The notes under the pieces: model-generated
Told to the model about the DNA's origin: nothing
What the model saw: only the letters and a program-made list of their open reading frames with translations
The model's database searches: none
Source of the DNA: an uncultured Granulosicoccaceae bacterium
GTDB lineage: Bacteria; Pseudomonadota; Gammaproteobacteria; CALCKW01
Reading direction: 5' to 3'
DNA length: 5,728 nt
NCBI GenBank assembly: GCA_937941555.1
Contig: CALDHJ010000170.1
Location: 1-5,728, forward strand
Part shown: piece after piece, positions 5,346 to 5,728 of the stretch
How the letters are laid out: every line of letters starts with the position of its first letter
Position numbering within the stretch: position 1 is the stretch's first letter
Made by a program: the position numbers and the translations under genes

Positions 5346-5728
5346 CTAGCCGAGGTGTTGCTGCAGCCACAGCTCAAGCAGAGCAATGTGCCACAGTTTA
5401 CTCCCCTGCAGTCGCGTGAAATGTGTGTCGGGCTCGTCGAGCAATATGTCGACGAACGGCCGCTGAAACAAGCCCCGCTCGCGACAGGCCTGGCTGTTGA
5501 GCGTATCCCGCATGAAGTCGAGTAACGGGCCGCGCACAAATTTGAGCGCTGGCACCGGAAAATAGGCTTTGCTGCGATCTATTACCGAATCCGGAACGAT
5601 CCCCCGGGAGACGCTTTTCAGCACCCCTTTGCCACCCTGCTGCAGTTTGAGATGGGTCGGCATCGACAACGCCAACTCGATCAGCTCGTGATCGAGGAAG
5701 GGCACGCGTGCCTCCAACCCGGGATCCA
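5346..5728 (-). CDS. asnO: N-acetylglutaminylglutamine amide synthase (asparagine-synthase family), C-terminal part
   Basis: The visible 127 codons are the end of an asparagine-synthetase-type amidotransferase. LEARVPFLDHELIELAL lies in the synthetase domain, followed by KLQQGGKGVLKS, VIDRSKAYFPVPALKFVRG, ERGLFQRPFV and the terminal GSKLWHIALLELWLQQHLG. The KxYFPVPALK and RGSKLWxxALLELWLQ blocks are what I recall from AsnO, which uses glutamine and ATP to amidate N-acetylglutaminylglutamine, a dipeptide osmoprotectant, in partnership with the acetyltransferase/ligase Ngg. Generic AsnB ends differently. The N-terminal glutaminase domain and the start lie beyond the right edge, and Ngg is not in the window. 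The stop is TAG at 5346-5348. The last three codons (x-D-P-G) depart from the MA-x-G normally found before LEARVPFLDH, so the edge bases may be unreliable. Confidence 0.8.
   Translation of the reverse strand, partial: DPGLEARVPFLDHELIELALSMPTHLKLQQGGKGVLKSVSRGIVPDSVIDRSKAYFPVPALKFVRGPLLDFMRDTLNSQACRERGLFQRPFVDILLDEPDTHFTRLQGSKLWHIALLELWLQQHLG

Noticed and set aside
5343..5350. GCGCTAGC shared by the asnO end and the rnt/grxD junction (4912-4919), flanking grxD
   Set aside because: Eight-base GC-rich palindromic words covering TAG stop codons recur easily by chance. There is no longer shared flank and no mobile-element gene.

Overview
The window looks like chromosomal DNA of a GC-rich gammaproteobacterium. 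RNase T and the murein-peptide ligase Mpl are typical of that class. A monothiol glutaredoxin of GrxD type and an AsnO-type amidotransferase fit the same background. AsnO homologues make the osmoprotectant N-acetylglutaminylglutamine amide, so a salt-exposed or Pseudomonas-like lifestyle is plausible but not proven. I see no transposase, integrase, CRISPR array, tRNA or rRNA.

Layout. At the left edge is the C-terminal two thirds of a galE-type UDP-glucose 4-epimerase on the + strand, with a probable single-base frameshift in its first 20 bases. Facing it, on the - strand, is a series that reads right to left: a five-helix membrane protein of unknown function (3699-4208), a doubtful 65-codon ORF tiled between its neighbours (3505-3702), mpl (2171-3505), and a cytoplasmic Ser/Thr protein kinase fused to a cyclic-nucleotide-binding-like domain (753-2141). 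The gaps and overlaps are small (ATGA, TAGTG, 29 bp), which suggests one transcription unit. Divergent from it is rnt on the + strand (4286-4918). Convergent with rnt, only 4 bp away, is grxD on the - strand (4923-5246). At the right edge is the C-terminal end of asnO on the - strand (5346 to the edge).

How the genes fit together. Mpl recycles cell-wall tripeptide into UDP-MurNAc-tripeptide. GalE supplies UDP-sugars for surface polysaccharide. The kinase directly downstream of mpl is the least ordinary item: a soluble Hanks-type kinase whose C-terminal sensor-like domain keeps the cNMP fold signature but lacks the phosphate-binding arginine. Its position invites the idea that it responds to, or controls, envelope recycling. 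That is inference from gene order only.

All stretches between genes are shorter than 200 bp. They hold a few weak hairpins, a possible extended -10 promoter, and a possible 16-codon leader peptide in front of rnt.
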